This document shows positions 61,736 through 64,000 of a stretch of 64,000 nt of DNA, piece by piece. A model generated the notes under the pieces. The model was not told the DNA's origin. It made no database searches and was given only the letters and a program-made list of their open reading frames with translations. The first letter of the stretch is position 1. Each line of letters starts with the position of its first letter. The position numbers and the translations under genes are program-made. This stretch comes from Leeuwenhoekiella palythoae (GTDB taxonomy: Bacteria; Bacteroidota; Bacteroidia; Flavobacteriales; Flavobacteriaceae), in assembly GCF_900130045.1 (NCBI RefSeq), contig NZ_FQXT01000001.1:787014-851013 (forward strand). Reading direction: 5' to 3'.

Positions 61736-61774
61736 AATGTTTAAGCTGTTGTAAATTTAAATAATGTTTAAGCT
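61736..61774. promoter_or_regulatory. Direct repeats upstream of the TetR gene (candidate operator)
   Basis: AATGTTTAAGCT occurs at 61736-61747 and 61763-61774, 27 bp apart, the nearer one seven bases before the TetR start codon. Autoregulation is a reasonable guess only. Confidence 0.5.
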
Positions 61775-61961
61775 TACTTCAAAGACGTTAAACAAAAGCT
61801 TTAGTTAAAGTTCTTTCAGTTTAAATGAAAGTTGTGTCAGTTTGTCACTTCATTTGCTTTGGTATTTTTTTTGAAATCTGCACCGCACAAAATGGTTCAC
61901 ACCTATCAATCTTATAATTAATTAGTACCGAAACATTCGGTTTAAAAAATTTAAATACACT

Positions 61962-63848
61962 ATGTCTACAGGTAAAATCAATGTTGCTGTTGAGAACATT
62001 TTTCCGTTGATCAAAAAGTTCTTGTACAGTGATCACGAAATTTTCTTGCGTGAATTAATTTCAAACGCAACTGATGCTACACTAAAACTTAAGCACTTGA
62101 CCAACATTGGCGAAGCTAGCGTTGAATATGGCAATCCGGTAATTGATGTAAAAATCGATAAGGATGCCAAAACTTTGAGCATTACCGATCAAGGTATTGG
62201 TATGACCGAAGAAGAAGTTCAGAAGTATATTAATGAAGTTGCTTTTTCTGGCGCTGAAGAATTTTTAGATAAATACAAGGACACCGCAAAGGATAGTGGC
62301 ATTATTGGACATTTTGGTCTTGGTTTCTACTCTGCTTTTATGGTAGCGCGCAAGGTGGAGATCATCACAAAATCATATAAAGATGCGCCTGCAGTAAAAT
62401 GGGAGTGCGACGGTTCGCCGGAATTCACGCTCTCTCCTGCTGAAAAAGACGTTCGCGGTACAGAAATCATTCTTCATATTGCTGAAGATTCTGAAGAGTT
62501 TCTTGAAGAGAACCGCATCAGCGAACTCTTAACAAAATACAATAAGTTTATGCCGGTGCCGATTAAGTTTGGTACTAAAGAAGAAACGCTTCCACTTCCT
62601 GAGGATGCTCCAGAAGATGCCGAAGCAGAAACTAAAACGGTTGATAACATAATCAACAACCCTGATCCGGCGTGGACAAATCAGCCTACTGATCTTGAGG
62701 AAAAAGATTATAAAGACTTTTACCGAGAGCTCTACCCAATGCAGTTTGAAGAGCCACTTTTCCATATTCATTTAAATGTAGATTACCCGTTCAATTTAAC
62801 TGGTATTCTTTACTTCCCACGTTTGGGACAGGATATGAATATTCAGAAAGATAGAATTCAGCTGTACCAAAATCAGGTCTTTGTAACCGATAATGTAGAA
62901 GGAATCGTTCCTGAATTCTTAACGATGCTTCGTGGGGTAATTGATTCTCCAGATATTCCGCTTAACGTTTCACGTTCCTATCTGCAAGCCGATGGCGCTG
63001 TAAAGAAAATCTCAAGCTACATTACCCGTAAGGTAGCAGATAAACTGAAGTCGCTTTTTAACGAAGACCGTGAGGATTTTGAAAAGAAATGGAACGACAT
63101 TAAAGTAGTGATTGAATACGGAATGCTGAGCGAAGATAAATTCTTCGATAAAGCAGACGCTTTTGCGCTCTACCCTACCGTTGACAATACCTACTACACT
63201 TTTGCTGAACTTCAAGAGAAAATCAAAGAAAATCAGACTGATAAAGACGGGAAGCTAGTTGTGCTTTACGCTTCTAATCAAGACTCACAGCATCAATACA
63301 TTCAAGCTGCAAAAGATAAAGGCTACGAGGTTTTATTACTAGACTCGCCAATTGTTTCTCACTTGCTTCAAAAGCTTGAAACTTCTAAAGAGAACCTCAG
63401 CTTTGTACGTGTAGACGGTGACGACATCAATAACCTGATCAAAAAAGATGAGGAACAAATTTCTAAGCTTTCTGATGATGAAAAAGAAAGTCTAAAGACC
63501 TTGCTTGAAGAAACGATCAATGATAAGTCGTATACTGTAAAACTTGAGGCGATGGATAGCAACTCAGCACCGTTTATGATTACACAGCCTGAGTTTATGC
63601 GTCGTATGAAAGAAATGCAGGCAACCGGCGGTGGCGGTATGTTTGGAATGGGCAATATGCCAGATATGTATAACTTGGTGGTGAACACGAATAGTGAGCT
63701 TGTAGGTGAGATTTTAAACACGAAAACCAAGAAAAAACAAGAACGCCTAATCACACAATCTATGGATTTGGCACGTTTATCTCAGGGCTTGCTTAAAGGC
63801 GAAGCTTTAACTAACTTTGTTAAACGCTCCTATGAGATGATCAAATAG
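61962..63848 (+). CDS. htpG: Molecular chaperone HtpG (Hsp90)
   Basis: ATP-dependent chaperone of 628 residues. GHKL ATPase motifs: FLRELISNATDATLKLKHL, ITDQGIGMTEEEVQKYINE, IIGHFGLGFYSAFMVA and RGTEIILHIAED. The middle domain has the RGVIDSPDIPLNVSRSYLQ motif with the catalytic Arg. An acidic PEDAPEDAEAE stretch sits in the linker region, and a GGGGMFGMGNMPD segment near the end is Gly/Met-rich. It stands alone, divergent from the TetR-ABC1 operon. Confidence 0.97.
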   Translation: MSTGKINVAVENIFPLIKKFLYSDHEIFLRELISNATDATLKLKHLTNIGEASVEYGNPVIDVKIDKDAKTLSITDQGIGMTEEEVQKYINEVAFSGAEEFLDKYKDTAKDSGIIGHFGLGFYSAFMVARKVEIITKSYKDAPAVKWECDGSPEFTLSPAEKDVRGTEIILHIAEDSEEFLEENRISELLTKYNKFMPVPIKFGTKEETLPLPEDAPEDAEAETKTVDNIINNPDPAWTNQPTDLEEKDYKDFYRELYPMQFEEPLFHIHLNVDYPFNLTGILYFPRLGQDMNIQKDRIQLYQNQVFVTDNVEGIVPEFLTMLRGVIDSPDIPLNVSRSYLQADGAVKKISSYITRKVADKLKSLFNEDREDFEKKWNDIKVVIEYGMLSEDKFFDKADAFALYPTVDNTYYTFAELQEKIKENQTDKDGKLVVLYASNQDSQHQYIQAAKDKGYEVLLLDSPIVSHLLQKLETSKENLSFVRVDGDDINNLIKKDEEQISKLSDDEKESLKTLLEETINDKSYTVKLEAMDSNSAPFMITQPEFMRRMKEMQATGGGGMFGMGNMPDMYNLVVNTNSELVGEILNTKTKKKQERLITQSMDLARLSQGLLKGEALTNFVKRSYEMIK

Positions 63849-63902
63849 GCAGTTAGATCTTAGATTTGAGACACCTGGATCTAAAACCCTGACTTCATAA
63901 GG

Positions 63903-63930
63903 AAAACCGCTCTAACTGAGCGGTTTTTTT
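63903..63930 (+). terminator. Terminator after htpG
   Basis: AAAACCGCTC-TAACT-GAGCGGTTTT followed by more T, 55 bp after the stop. The remaining 70 bp to the window end show nothing. Confidence 0.93.
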
Positions 63931-64000
63931 ATGCCCGAATTCTAACGATTCTTTAACCCATTTCATCCTGCGATTACACCTTAAAATGCTAACTTCACTT

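Overview
The window is chromosomal DNA of a member of the Bacteroidota, most likely a marine Flavobacteriaceae. This rests on the family make-up (Wzi-type capsule protein, UpxY/NusG-like antiterminator, DUF2795 gene next to secA, trpEGDCFBA order), on promoters of the Bacteroidota TTG-N17-20-TAnnTTTG type, and on the lack of Shine-Dalgarno sequences. I do not assign a genus. I see no tRNA, rRNA, CRISPR array, transposase or prophage.

Left part (1-29043, almost all minus strand): one large exopolysaccharide/capsule locus read right to left. It starts with an UpxY-like antiterminator, followed by a Wzi-like outer membrane protein and UDP-glucose dehydrogenase. Then come dTDP-rhamnose genes (rmlA-C-D-B), GDP-fucose genes (gmd, fcl), an SLC13 sulfate-type permease and the PAPS genes cysC-cysD-cysN with cysQ. 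An AT-rich core follows (about 3.0-13.5 kb) with flippase, polymerase, two sulfotransferases, five further glycosyltransferases and a WcaF-like acetyltransferase. It ends with a UDP-xylose synthase, another glycosyltransferase and the initiating polyprenyl glycosylphosphotransferase, which runs off the left edge. Sulfate activation without reductive genes, together with two sulfotransferases and CysQ, points to a sulfated polysaccharide.

Middle (29044-34900): a 1.5-kb repeat-rich gap, a three-gene thioredoxin/rhodanese operon (minus), a MarR-nitroreductase-YceI group (plus) with a shared palindrome upstream, then another repeat-rich gap.

34746-42268: the trp operon (plus) behind a leader peptide with three consecutive Trp codons and a terminator/antiterminator switch. 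A small GIY-YIG nuclease gene framed by inverted hairpin repeats sits between trpB and trpA.

42353-63848: housekeeping and mixed genes: a SulP transporter, a PQQ-type sugar dehydrogenase, a TonB-dependent receptor, two paralogous carboxypeptidase-like-domain proteins, coaD, ddl, a PASTA protein with an RluD-type pseudouridine synthase, cobalamin adenosyltransferase, DUF2795, secA, a DUF3140-like protein, DUF4199, a HAD phosphatase, an ABC1 kinase with a TetR regulator, and htpG.

The least explained part is the non-coding layer. A long structured element (about six copies) keeps its stems through compensatory changes. A small hairpin family keeps a GAAG loop while its stem covaries. REP-like palindromes have entered the fcl and trpF reading frames in frame.
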